Positions 33,285-40,647 of a DNA stretch of 49,270 nt are shown piece after piece; within the stretch, counting starts at the first letter, position 1; the number at the start of each line of letters is the position of its first letter. The DNA comes from an uncultured Prevotellaceae bacterium. Its GTDB lineage: Bacteria; Bacteroidota; Bacteroidia; Bacteroidales; Muribaculaceae. The notes beneath the pieces were generated by a model that saw only the letters and a list, made by a program, of their open reading frames with translations, searched no databases and was not told where the DNA came from. The position numbers were made by a program, and so were the translations under genes. The DNA lies in NCBI GenBank assembly GCA_900318065.1, contig ONIY01000019.1, positions 1 through 49,270 of the forward strand, given 5' to 3'.

Positions 33285-33923
33285 TTATTTCTTATACATA
33301 ATGGTTAGTCCGTCGCGCAGGGGGAGGATGACGGTTTCCACGCGTGGGTCGGCGGCGACGAGGTTGTTGAAGTTGAGGATGCCTTGCGTTTGGGGGTCGA
33401 GTTTCTTCCCGTGCAGGTCGGCGACTTTGCCGTCCCACAGGGTGTTGTCGGCAATGATGAAGCCGCCGGGTTTCACATGGTCGATCACGAGGTTGAAGTA
33501 GTCGACATACTGCCGCTTGTTGGCGTCGATAAACACCAGGTCAAAATTTCCGCCTAGCGTGGGCACGATGTCGTTGCAGTCGCCTATGTGCAGCGTGATG
33601 CGGTGCCCCACGGGCGACTGGTCGAAATGAGCGCGCAGGAAGTCCTCGAGCTCGTCTTCTATCTCAATGGTGTGGATGTGTGCCTCGTCGTCGAGCAGTC
33701 CCTCGGCAAGGCACTGGGCAGAGTAGCCCGAGTAGGTGCCCAGTTCCAAGACCCGCTTGGGGCGTATCATGCGCACGAGCATCTTGAGCAGCCGCCCTTG
33801 CAGGTGCCCTGAGCACATGCGCGAGTAGAGCAGTTCGATGTGGGTGTCACGGTCGAGCTGGTGGAGATGCTCGGGTTCGGCATCGATGTGAGCCAACAAG
33901 TAGTCTTCTAAGTCTTGGGTCAT
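33285..33923 (-). CDS. Class I SAM-dependent O-methyltransferase (family 3, catechol OMT-like)
   Basis: Cytosolic methyltransferase of 212 aa. SAM motif I is ELGTYSGYS at 60-68. The metal/SAM-binding segment FDLVFIDANKRQYVDYF and VKPGGFIIADNTLWDG match bacterial catechol-OMT-like enzymes that need a divalent metal. The frame continues upstream to 34037, but the true start is the ATG at 33923 (MTQDLEDYLLAHI), because the extension is made of the GAGTAGTTGAATAG repeat and overlaps aroQ. It follows aroQ by 41 bp and should share its promoter. Natural substrate unknown. Confidence 0.9.
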   Translation of the reverse strand: MTQDLEDYLLAHIDAEPEHLHQLDRDTHIELLYSRMCSGHLQGRLLKMLVRMIRPKRVLELGTYSGYSAQCLAEGLLDDEAHIHTIEIEDELEDFLRAHFDQSPVGHRITLHIGDCNDIVPTLGGNFDLVFIDANKRQYVDYFNLVIDHVKPGGFIIADNTLWDGKVADLHGKKLDPQTQGILNFNNLVAADPRVETVILPLRDGLTIMYKK

Positions 33924-33962
33924 GAGTAGTTGAGTAGTTGAATAGTAGAGTAGTTGAATAGT
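33924..33962 (-). repeat. CAACTACTC repeat between aroQ and the O-methyltransferase
   Basis: Read on the minus strand, units of CTATTCAACTACTC fill the whole 41-bp gap. They belong to the family found before the gene at 7020 and keep the same orientation relative to the downstream start codon. Confidence 0.75.
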
Positions 33963-33964
33963 GA

Positions 33965-34384
33965 TTATTTCTTCATCAGTTGTTCTACTGCCAGGCGGTA
34001 GCCGTCGAGGCCTTTGCCGGCAATCATGCTCTTGCACGCAGCCGCTGTTACCGAGGTGTGGCGCTCTTTCTCGCGGGCAAAGATGTTGCTGATGTGCACC
34101 TCGATGGCGGGTGCTGGCACTGCTCGCAGAGCATCGGCAATGGCGAGGCTGTAGTGGCTGTAGGCGCCAGCGTTAATCACTATGCCATCGGCACTGAATC
34201 CCACGCGATGTATCTCGTCGATAATGCTGCCCTCGCTGTTGCTCTGGAAGAAGGAGAACTCCACCCCAGGGTAGTTCTGAGCCAGCTGCTCAAGGTAGCT
34301 GTCGAGCGGCTGTGTGCCATAAATCTCAGGCTCGCGCCGCCCAATCAGGTTCAGGTTAGGACCATTAATGATAGAAATCTTCAT
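33965..34384 (-). CDS. aroQ: Type II 3-dehydroquinate dehydratase
   Basis: Shikimate-pathway enzyme of 139 aa. The N-terminus MKISIINGPNLNLIGRREPEIYG carries the catalytic Tyr22 and nearby Arg. INAGAYSHYSLAIADAL and EVHISNIFAREKERH carry the catalytic His and substrate-binding residues. The start was placed at 34384, not at the upstream in-frame codon (34420), because MKISIINGPN is the conserved beginning and the promoter -7 box lies at 34409-34416. Confidence 0.96.
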   Translation of the reverse strand: MKISIINGPNLNLIGRREPEIYGTQPLDSYLEQLAQNYPGVEFSFFQSNSEGSIIDEIHRVGFSADGIVINAGAYSHYSLAIADALRAVPAPAIEVHISNIFAREKERHTSVTAAACKSMIAGKGLDGYRLAVEQLMKK

Positions 34385-34408
34385 GACTTTACTTTTTGTT
34401 TTCTGCTG

Positions 34409-34440
34409 CAAAAGTACCAATAATCAAGAAAAATACCAAA
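34409..34440 (-). promoter_or_regulatory. Promoter of aroQ and the O-methyltransferase
   Basis: On the minus strand, TTTG (34440-34437), 20 bp, TACTTTTG (34416-34409). The 14-bp tandem array starts within 10 bp upstream of the -33 element. Confidence 0.6.
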
Positions 34441-34445
34441 TTTCA

Positions 34446-34562
34446 GGAGAGTACAGAGTGGGGAGTACAGAGTGGAGAGTACAGAGTGGAGAGTACAGAG
34501 TGGAGAGTACAGAGTGGAGAGTACAGAGTGGAGAGTACAGAGTGGAGAGTACAGAGTGGAGA
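34446..34562 (+). repeat. 14-bp tandem array (GTACAGAGTGGAGA), eight copies
   Basis: GTACAGAGTG recurs at 34451, 34465, 34479, 34493, 34507, 34521, 34535 and 34549, an exact 14-bp period with nearly perfect units. The array abuts the -33 element of the aroQ promoter and is followed by GAGGTGAGAGGGAAGAGG-type units to about 34590. Near-identity of units suggests recent expansion and variable copy number. Confidence 0.95.
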
Positions 34563-34887
34563 GGTGAGAGGGAAGAGGGAAGAGGTGAGATGGTTTTCTT
34601 TAATTATAGCGTCATTTGGGTTGATCTATTCGCCCTAGGTGAGAGACCAAGGCGAGAGACCAAGGCGACCAACCGAATCGGTTGGTCGTTAAAAACGCGG
34701 TTTTTTGGCAATATTTTGGCACTTTTTCGGCAATATTTTCATTGAAATGCTAAAGTGCTGAATTATAGCAATTTTGCAGTGATTTTTGTCCTTTGTGTTA
34801 CAAAAAATGATAAAAATGTTACAAAAAATGTCCACATTGTTACAATCAATGTCCCCACAGTTATAATGTGATTGCGCAAATGTTGCG

Positions 34888-34895
34888 TACCTTTG
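34888..34895 (+). promoter_or_regulatory. -7 box upstream of the structured leader
   Basis: TACCTTTG fits TAnnTTTG; transcription would begin near 34902. No TTTG is present at -33, so the call is tentative. If right, the leader of the lipoprotein gene is about 285 nt. Confidence 0.45.
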
Positions 34896-34944
34896 CGGTG
34901 TCAAGCGTGACGAGAACTTTAGATTTGCGGGTAGAAAATGTATC

Positions 34945-35168
34945 AAGGGTGGTCGCAGAAACAATTAATGGGTTACTCAGTGCAACGAAAATACAGGCCA
35001 CCCTTTTATAAAGAAACGTGAATCGACACACACATAGTGTAATGCACCACAAGCCGAGTCAGCGCCTCGCGCTTGTATAACACAAGACTTTTAAAAATGT
35101 TTTTTTAAGTTTTTAGATTCACTGGTGAGACTAGGTGGCGCTGACCCAGTCTCCTGGTGAATCGAGTC
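34945..35168 (+). ncRNA. Candidate structured RNA leader with a possible pseudoknot
   Basis: Three nested or linked pairings are visible. AAGGGTGGTC (34945-34954) pairs with GGCCACCCTT (34996-35005), 10 bp with one G-U. GATTCAC (35116-35122) pairs with GTGAATC (35157-35163), and inside it GAGACT (35127-35132) pairs with AGTCTC (35148-35153). The hairpin loop GGCGCTGAC (35137-35145) is complementary to upstream GTCAGCGCC (35058-35066), 9 of 9 bases, which would form a pseudoknot. The hairpin ends 26 nt before the lipoprotein ATG. I do not recognise a known riboswitch or 6S/SRP/tmRNA motif. It could be a cis-regulatory leader or a separate small RNA. Confidence 0.5.
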
Positions 35169-35188
35169 AAATTAAAAAATTATCTATT

Positions 35189-35683
35189 ATGAAAAAGTTT
35201 TTATTGATGATCGCAGCGGTTGCAATGATGGTTTCTTGCACTGGTAATGCTAATCAAGGTAGTGGCAGCGCTAGCGCAGCTGGCGGTGACGAGGGTTATC
35301 AGTTCTCGGTTCAGAATGGTATTAGCGGTACCACTGGCACAAAGAACTGCTTCCTCCCCGAACTGGGCGCGCCCATTAGCTTTGAGGTTGCTGGCGAGGG
35401 CGACATCCTCGACGTTACTGCTAAGGTAACTATCAAGCACAAAGACAAGACCGAGGTGGAAGAGATGACCGAGCCCGCCGAGCTCTGGATTAGCGGCCGC
35501 GACGATGACAATGGTGACGTGAAGCTCGTTCTCAAGATTGAAGAGGACAGCCAGGCCAAACTCGTGGAATGGCTCAACAAGCCTGCTGGCGAAGAGGTAG
35601 AGCTGGTATTCAAAGCCCGCCTTCCCAAGGCCGACATGGACAAGCTCAATGCTAAGGAGTGCACCAACACTCTCGTGCTCTAA
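35189..35683 (+). CDS. Small lipoprotein of unknown function
   Basis: A 164-aa lipoprotein whose signal peptide ends AMMVSC (Cys17). A flexible Gly/Ser/Asn-rich linker (TGNANQGSGSASAAGG) leads to a beta-rich domain of about 125 residues with many Asp, Glu and Lys (ILDVTAKVTIKHKDKTEVEE, then ELWISGRDDDNGDVKLVLKI). I do not recognise the domain; it could be a sandwich fold. The ATG at 35189 was chosen because it starts the signal peptide; the upstream in-frame extension to 35135 would run through the leader hairpin. A strong terminator follows, so it is monocistronic with an unusually long structured upstream region. Confidence 0.82.
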   Translation: MKKFLLMIAAVAMMVSCTGNANQGSGSASAAGGDEGYQFSVQNGISGTTGTKNCFLPELGAPISFEVAGEGDILDVTAKVTIKHKDKTEVEEMTEPAELWISGRDDDNGDVKLVLKIEEDSQAKLVEWLNKPAGEEVELVFKARLPKADMDKLNAKECTNTLVL

Positions 35684-35719
35684 GCTAATGGCTTGAATTG
35701 AACTTCAGTTAAACACACT

Positions 35720-35759
35720 TTCAGCTGCCCTGGCACTCCAGGGTGGCTGAATTGTTTTT
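35720..35759 (+). terminator. Terminator of the small lipoprotein gene
   Basis: A 14-bp stem, TTCAGCTGCCCTGG with CCAGGGTGGCTGAA (two G-U pairs), a CACT loop, then TTGTTTTTC. Confidence 0.88.
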
Positions 35760-35774
35760 CCCGCTACCCTCAGG

Positions 35775-36689
35775 CTAAATGCTCATGTCGAGCGTGGTGG
35801 CGGTGGCAGTGACCTGGAGGGTGGCTGTGGAGCCTTCCACCATTGGGAGGTTGCGTGGCACGTGGCCTATGGGGAAGTTGAACGCCACGGGGTAGTGGTA
35901 GGGCGCTACCATGTCGTGGATCATGTCTTGCATAGCTGTGGTGTCGTCGCCGCGATGCTTGGTGAACTGCCCCACGATTAGTCCTGCCAGGCGCGGCAGG
36001 ATGCCCGCGAGCCGAAGGTGATAGAGCAGCCGTTGCACCTGATAGACCTGTTCGGCAACGTCTTCGATGAAGAGTATGTGCCCTGGCTTGATGATGTTGA
36101 ACGGCGTGGCAAGCAGCGACATGAGCACTGCCAGATTGCCGCCAGTGAGTGGCGCAGTGACGATGCCCGGGCGGTTGTGGGGGTGTGGCGCCTCTTGATA
36201 GCACGGCATCTCGCCACGGGTCATTATCTTGTAGTTTATCTGGTTAATCTCGTCATCTCTGCCGTAGAGGGTCAAGTGCTTCGCCATGGGAGAGTGGATG
36301 CTCACCACGCCGGCGCGGTGCCATGCCGCATGCAGCGCCGAGATGTCGCTGAAGCCCACTAGCCACTTGGGGTTTTGGGCGATATAGTCGAGGTCGAGAT
36401 GCTCAAGCAGCTGCACGGCACCATAGCCGCCACGGCTGCACAGGATGGCGCGCACCTCGGGGTCGTGGAGAGCGCGGTCGAAGTCGGCCAGGCGGCTTTC
36501 CAGCGGGGCGCTATGCGACACAATGCCATAGGCGGTGTACTTCTCCCTGCAGTGCTTCCCCTCAACGGGCACAAAGCCCCATTCCTTGAAGGCATGCACG
36601 GCACCGTCCACCCTCTCGGGCAGCACCGTCCCCGACGGCGACACAATGGCAATCTTGTCGCCAGGCTTCAGTAGTGGAGGAATAATCAT
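35775..36689 (-). CDS. LD-carboxypeptidase (muramoyltetrapeptide carboxypeptidase, S66 family)
   Basis: Cytoplasmic peptidoglycan-recycling enzyme of 304 aa that removes the terminal D-Ala from murein tetrapeptides. The nucleophile is Ser114 in VGFSDISALH. ILCSRGGYGA (82-91) is the conserved glycine-rich region, FIEDVAEQVYQ carries the catalytic Glu and VGQFTKHRGD the catalytic His. The N-terminus LLKPGDKIAIVSPSG is typical, and no signal peptide is present. It lies 103 bp after nadK on the same strand, with TTTATGGTTTATAG repeats between them, and may be co-transcribed. Confidence 0.93.
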   Translation of the reverse strand: MIIPPLLKPGDKIAIVSPSGTVLPERVDGAVHAFKEWGFVPVEGKHCREKYTAYGIVSHSAPLESRLADFDRALHDPEVRAILCSRGGYGAVQLLEHLDLDYIAQNPKWLVGFSDISALHAAWHRAGVVSIHSPMAKHLTLYGRDDEINQINYKIMTRGEMPCYQEAPHPHNRPGIVTAPLTGGNLAVLMSLLATPFNIIKPGHILFIEDVAEQVYQVQRLLYHLRLAGILPRLAGLIVGQFTKHRGDDTTAMQDMIHDMVAPYHYPVAFNFPIGHVPRNLPMVEGSTATLQVTATATTLDMSI

Positions 36690-36752
36690 GAGAGTAGTTA
36701 GTTTTTTCTAGTTTCTTATTTAATCTCTTCTGCCCTTAATCTCACCACTGTC

Positions 36753-36785
36753 TTCCATAAACCATAAACTATAAACCATAAACCA
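36753..36785 (-). repeat. GGTTTATGG repeat between nadK and the LD-carboxypeptidase
   Basis: Read on the minus strand, GGTTTATGGTTTATAGTTTA units, related to the TTTATTGTTTATGG units at 6826 and in the same sense relative to transcription. Confidence 0.65.
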
Positions 36786-36792
36786 AGAAGCA

Positions 36793-37659
36793 TTATCTCT
36801 GGTCGGCTCCCCACAGGAGTTTCTCGCGCAGGGTGTTGGCAAAGTTGTGGTCTTTCTTCTGGATTACCGAGAGTTTGTAGGGCGCGTGTCCTATCTTCAC
36901 CGTGCTGCCGCTGGGCAGGGTCATCGCCATGCCGTCGACACTCACCTGGATCCACTGGGCGCGTGTGTTGATGGTCACCTCAATCTCGGAGTCGTCGCCC
37001 ACCACAATGGGGCGCATCGTGAGCGAGTGGGGAGAGATGGGCGAGAGGGCAAGGCAGCTCGTCATGGGCATGATGATGGGGCCGCCCACGCTCATGTTGT
37101 AGGCAGTGGAACCAGTGGGGGTGCTTATCACCAGGCCGTCGCCCATGTAGGTGGTGAGCATGGTGCCATTGATGGTGGTGGGCATCGAGATCATCGAGGT
37201 GGTGTCCTGACGCAAGATGGCTATCTCGTTGAGGGCGATGATGTTGTCGCACGCCTTACCGTTGATGCTCACCAGTTGCAGCATGGTGCGCTGCTCGTGG
37301 CGGCACTCGCCGCGGGCGATGTTCTCAATCATCTCGCGAGCCTCGTTGAGGCGGCAAGCGGCAAGGTAGCCCAGGTGCCCTGTGTTGATGCCCACGACCG
37401 GCGTGTTGTGCGACGCCAGGCGCGACGCCTTGCTCAGCAAGGTACCGTCGCCGCCAATGCTCACCGCCAGCTCGTCGCCCTCAAAGTCGTCGAGCGAGAA
37501 GGTGCGTGAGTCACTCAAGTCAAAGCCCAGCGAGGTGAGATAGGCAGCGAAGTCGGCCTCCACGCTCAGCGAGTGAGCCTCTTGCAGGTAGCCCACAAAG
37601 TCGCGCAACGGCGTTTTGTACTTCTCTTGATATCGATTGCCAAAAAGTGATATTTTCAT
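36793..37659 (-). CDS. nadK: NAD kinase
   Basis: Makes NADP+ from NAD+ and ATP (or polyphosphate). The 288-aa product has the GGDG motif at 69-72 (VSIGGDGTLLSKA), NxGxxGYL at 92-99 (INTGHLGYLA), and the family stretch GDGLVISTPTGSTAYNMSVGG. The C-terminal beta domain contains SPISPHSLTMRPIV. Length and motifs are standard. It is divergent from pdxJ across a 217-bp AT-rich gap that should hold both promoters. Confidence 0.95.
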   Translation of the reverse strand: MKISLFGNRYQEKYKTPLRDFVGYLQEAHSLSVEADFAAYLTSLGFDLSDSRTFSLDDFEGDELAVSIGGDGTLLSKASRLASHNTPVVGINTGHLGYLAACRLNEAREMIENIARGECRHEQRTMLQLVSINGKACDNIIALNEIAILRQDTTSMISMPTTINGTMLTTYMGDGLVISTPTGSTAYNMSVGGPIIMPMTSCLALSPISPHSLTMRPIVVGDDSEIEVTINTRAQWIQVSVDGMAMTLPSGSTVKIGHAPYKLSVIQKKDHNFANTLREKLLWGADQR

Positions 37660-37765
37660 TGCCGTAATGGTGTTATAACGCGTGTGCCAGCGGTTGAAAT
37701 GTGTGAAAAACGTTGAAAAAAATATTTAAAGTGCTATATTGTTTTTATATTTCACGCTTTTCGCC

Positions 37766-37791
37766 TAATTTTGTAACTTAATTTATTTTTG
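37766..37791 (+). promoter_or_regulatory. Two -7 box candidates for pdxJ
   Basis: TAATTTTG (37766-37773) and TATTTTTG (37784-37791) both fit TAnnTTTG and lie about 90-110 bp before pdxJ. Neither has a clear -33 TTTG at the standard spacing. Confidence 0.35.
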
Positions 37792-37876
37792 CACGGCAAA
37801 TATACTAATTTTTGCCCATATCAATGCACTAATTATAGAAAACAACACGTAATAAAAAAGACAAAGCGCGTATTTT

Positions 37877-38593
37877 ATGGTAAACCTGAGTGTAAACGTA
37901 AATAAAATAGCCACTTTAAGAAATGCACGTGGCGGCAATTTGCCCAATGTGCTGCAGGTGGCACTCGACTGCGAGAAATTTGGAGCCAACGGCATCACGG
38001 TTCATCCTCGTCCCGATGAGAGGCACATCACCCGTGCCGATGTGTATGAGCTGCGTCCGGCGGTGCACACCGAGTTCAACATCGAGGGTTTCCCCGATGA
38101 GCGATACATGGACATCGTGCTCGAGGTGAGGCCCAACCAGGCCACTCTCGTGCCCGACGCTCCCGGCGTGCTCACCTCGTCGCAGGGATGGCCAGTGAAG
38201 GAGAACGAGAACTTCCTGCGAGAGATTGTGGCAAGGCTCAAGCAGGAGGGAATAAGGGTGAGCATCTTTGTCGATGCCCTTGAGGAGCGAGTGCGACAGG
38301 CGGCGAGCGTGGGTGCCGACAGGGTAGAGCTCTACACTGGCCCCTATGCCGAGATGTTCACTACCAGCCCCGAGCGTGCGGTCGAGGCCTATCACAAGGC
38401 GGCTATGGTGGCTCACAGCGAGGGACTGGGACTGAACGCAGGCCATGACCTTAACTTGCTAAACCTCAAGTATTTCAAGGACAATGTGCCTTATCTCGAC
38501 GAGGTGTCGATAGGTCATGCCCTCATTAGCGATGCCCTCTACCTGGGCCTTGAAAACACCATCGCTGCCTACAAGAAGTGCTTGCAGGATTAG
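37877..38593 (+). CDS. pdxJ: Pyridoxine 5'-phosphate synthase
   Basis: Condenses 1-deoxyxylulose 5-phosphate with aminoacetone 3-phosphate in DXP-dependent vitamin B6 synthesis. The TIM-barrel protein has 238 aa. The N-terminus [19 protein letters not shown], the active-site stretch [12 protein letters not shown] and the late [11 protein letters not shown] with [15 protein letters not shown] are all diagnostic. It is followed after 33 bp by a small membrane protein and then by the ExbBD-TonB module, an order I associate with other Bacteroidales. Confidence 0.96.
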   Translation: MVNLSVNVNKIATLRNARGGNLPNVLQVALDCEKFGANGITVHPRPDERHITRADVYELRPAVHTEFNIEGFPDERYMDIVLEVRPNQATLVPDAPGVLTSSQGWPVKENENFLREIVARLKQEGIRVSIFVDALEERVRQAASVGADRVELYTGPYAEMFTTSPERAVEAYHKAAMVAHSEGLGLNAGHDLNLLNLKYFKDNVPYLDEVSIGHALISDALYLGLENTIAAYKKCLQD

Positions 38594-38626
38594 TCCTCCA
38601 CGACAGTTATAACCACAACTGCTGTA

Positions 38627-38917
38627 ATGTCCTTTAAAGAAACGTTCCTCAAGGTAAAGCAATGGCTGCAATCATTGTCGTTCAGGACTGGCGTGATAGT
38701 CCTGCTTTGTTGCATTCCATTCTATATCCTCTCTTTTGCCCAAATGCTGTTACCCATCAGCGTGGCTGCCAAAGGGGTGCTGTGGACGGTTCTCTTTGGA
38801 CTGGCAAAGACCTGCCAGTATGGTGGTCTCACAATTCTGGGAGTGGAAGGCTATAGGCGCCTCAAGAACATGCTGCGCAAGGGAAAGGCTCAGGAGGAAA
38901 TCCTCAAGGAGGATTGA
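38627..38917 (+). CDS. Small two-helix membrane protein, function unknown
   Basis: A 96-aa protein with a basic N-terminal amphipathic stretch (SFKETFLKVKQWLQ), two membrane helices (about 22-42 VIVLLCCIPFYILSFAQML and 47-70) and a basic C-terminal tail (RRLKNMLRKGKAQEEI). Both ends should be cytoplasmic. I do not recognise a family. It follows pdxJ by 33 bp, so it is probably part of the same transcript. The 372-bp gap after it contains an inverted GC-hairpin repeat and no gene. Confidence 0.7.
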   Translation: MSFKETFLKVKQWLQSLSFRTGVIVLLCCIPFYILSFAQMLLPISVAAKGVLWTVLFGLAKTCQYGGLTILGVEGYRRLKNMLRKGKAQEEILKED

Positions 38918-39122
38918 CTCGGAGGTAATGGTTCGGTCTACAAGAAAGAGGGTTCGCAATACTCCGAAAGGCTATCTCGAAGAGGTCAAATGCTTCGAAG
39001 AAGCTATTCATTAGCAACACCATGCAAGAGTGTCGAAGACCCTCGCAGCTTGGTGATATACAAAGACTTATGGATGTGCCTCGATGAGGAACTTCACTAG
39101 CTGCAATTGCAACGCTGTTTTT

Positions 39123-39158
39123 CATACTCCCCCCGCCCCCTCTATTTAGAGGGGGAGT
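39123..39158 (-). repeat. GC-hairpin intergenic element, inverted copy
   Basis: Reverse-orientation copy of the element at 16.8 and 27.6 kb, with TAAATAG in place of TAAGATAG in the loop. It sits between the pdxJ unit and exbB. Confidence 0.7.
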
Positions 39159-39289
39159 TGCTCGAAAAAATAGCCTTTTGCAATAGCCATTAAGAAGCTA
39201 CGACAAGATAATTTGGCAATAATAACACAATTTTTACAAACATAGAAAGTTAATAATAATAGATTAATAACAGTTTAATATAATAAATA

Positions 39290-39988
39290 ATGGCATTACT
39301 TAGCATGATAGTTGCCCAAGCGGCAACTCAAGGCGCTCAAGGCGCTACTGTTTCTACCGCATTATCGGTGTGGGACCTCACCCTCAAGGGTGGCTGGCTC
39401 ATGATTCCGCTGGCATTGTTGTTGCTCGTGAGCATCTACATCTTCTTCGAGAGGCTGTTTGCTACCAGTCGCGTCACCAAGGCCGACAACAACTTCCTGC
39501 AGAGCATCAAGAACCTGATTCAAAATGGAAAAATCGACGAGGCAAAGCAACTGTGCCTCACAACCAATACCCCCTATGCCCACATGATAGAGAAGGGCGT
39601 CTCGCGCATTGGCCGACCCATGAACGACGTGCTCGTGGCTATCGAGAACGTGGGCAACATGGAGATTGCCAAGATGGAGAAGGGATTCAACTGGCTCGCC
39701 ACAACTGCTGCTGGCGCTCCCATGATTGGCTTCCTGGGCACCGTTACCGGTATGGTGCAGGCGTTCTACTCGCTTGCCAGCGCTGGTGAGAAAAGCAACG
39801 TGAGCATCCTCGCCAGTGGCATCTATGAGGCTCTGGTCACTACCGTGGCAGGTCTTGTGGTGGGTATCTTGGCCCTCTTTGCCTACAACTACCTCACCTC
39901 TCGCGTTAACAAGATCATGAACCGTCTCGAGGGCAACACCATGGAGTTTATGGACCTGCTCAACGAGCCAGCAAAACCTAAACAGTAA
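39290..39988 (+). CDS. exbB: ExbB/TolQ/MotA-family proton channel
   Basis: Inner-membrane subunit of a TonB-type energy-transducing complex, 232 aa with three membrane helices: GGWLMIPLALLLLVSIYIFF (about 32-51), the AAGAPMIGFLGTVTGMVQAF segment (about 142-161) that carries the family's signature, and VAGLVVGILALFAYNYL (about 188-204). The cytoplasmic loop contains PMNDVLVAIENVGNMEIAKM. It is the first gene of a three-gene operon with exbD (14-bp gap) and a TonB-like gene. It should power TonB-dependent transporters such as the SusC at 10987. Confidence 0.92.
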   Translation: MALLSMIVAQAATQGAQGATVSTALSVWDLTLKGGWLMIPLALLLLVSIYIFFERLFATSRVTKADNNFLQSIKNLIQNGKIDEAKQLCLTTNTPYAHMIEKGVSRIGRPMNDVLVAIENVGNMEIAKMEKGFNWLATTAAGAPMIGFLGTVTGMVQAFYSLASAGEKSNVSILASGIYEALVTTVAGLVVGILALFAYNYLTSRVNKIMNRLEGNTMEFMDLLNEPAKPKQ

Positions 39989-40002
39989 TCCCCCAACCTA
40001 TT

Positions 40003-40620
40003 ATGGCACTCAAGAGACAACACAAATCTCTGTCGATGTTCAGCATGGCGTCGATGACCGATGTCATCTTCTTGCTGCTAATATTCTTTATGGTGACGTC
40101 AACCTTCGTCTTCCCATCGGCGATGGAGGTGAACCTGCCACAAAGCAGCCAGCAGACTGCCATTAAGCCCACCACGCGCATCTTCATCGACAAGGACATG
40201 AAAATGTTTGCTACTCAGGGCGACTCGGTGAAGCAGGGCGACCTCAAGCCGCTGCCCGATGACCAGCTCTACGGCTTCTTGCAGGCAGTGAAGGAAAGCG
40301 ACCCGTCACAGTTCATTGCCCTGCATGCCGACCAGGACGTGCCCTACGGAAAGATTGTCGACATCCTCGACAAGGGCGCCAAGGTGGGCATCAAGGTGGT
40401 GCTGGCAACTAAGCCTGCCAGCGACAACTATGCCACTCCCGAGCCCGAACCCGTGGAGGCAATACAAGATGCTGCCCAGCCCGCACAGCAACCTGCTCAA
40501 GCTGCAGCACAGCCAGCCGCGCAGGGTAGCGCCACAGTGACCGAGATTCCTGCCAATGCTCCCTCGCAGCAGCCCTCTCAGCCAGTAGCAAAGCCAGTGA
40601 CTACTGTCACCGAGCATTAA
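40003..40620 (+). CDS. exbD: ExbD/TolR-family biopolymer transport protein with extended Gln/Pro/Ala tail
   Basis: Single-pass inner-membrane protein of 205 aa that pairs with ExbB. The essential membrane Asp is D20 (MASMTDVIFLLLIFFMVTS). The periplasmic domain spans about 45-150 and includes ALHADQDVPYGKIVDILDKG. Beyond it is an unusual tail of about 50 residues rich in Pro, Gln and Ala (PAQQPAQAAAQPAAQ), absent from most ExbD proteins of about 140 aa. Such a tail could cross or bind peptidoglycan. It lies between exbB and the TonB-like gene with short gaps. Confidence 0.9.
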   Translation: MALKRQHKSLSMFSMASMTDVIFLLLIFFMVTSTFVFPSAMEVNLPQSSQQTAIKPTTRIFIDKDMKMFATQGDSVKQGDLKPLPDDQLYGFLQAVKESDPSQFIALHADQDVPYGKIVDILDKGAKVGIKVVLATKPASDNYATPEPEPVEAIQDAAQPAQQPAQAAAQPAAQGSATVTEIPANAPSQQPSQPVAKPVTTVTEH

Positions 40621-40647
40621 CTCAACCCACTACTTTCAACGATTTAA

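Noticed and set aside
34446-34562. CRISPR or protein-coding repeat
   Set aside because: A 14-bp period without spacers; 14 is not a multiple of three and all frames are low complexity.
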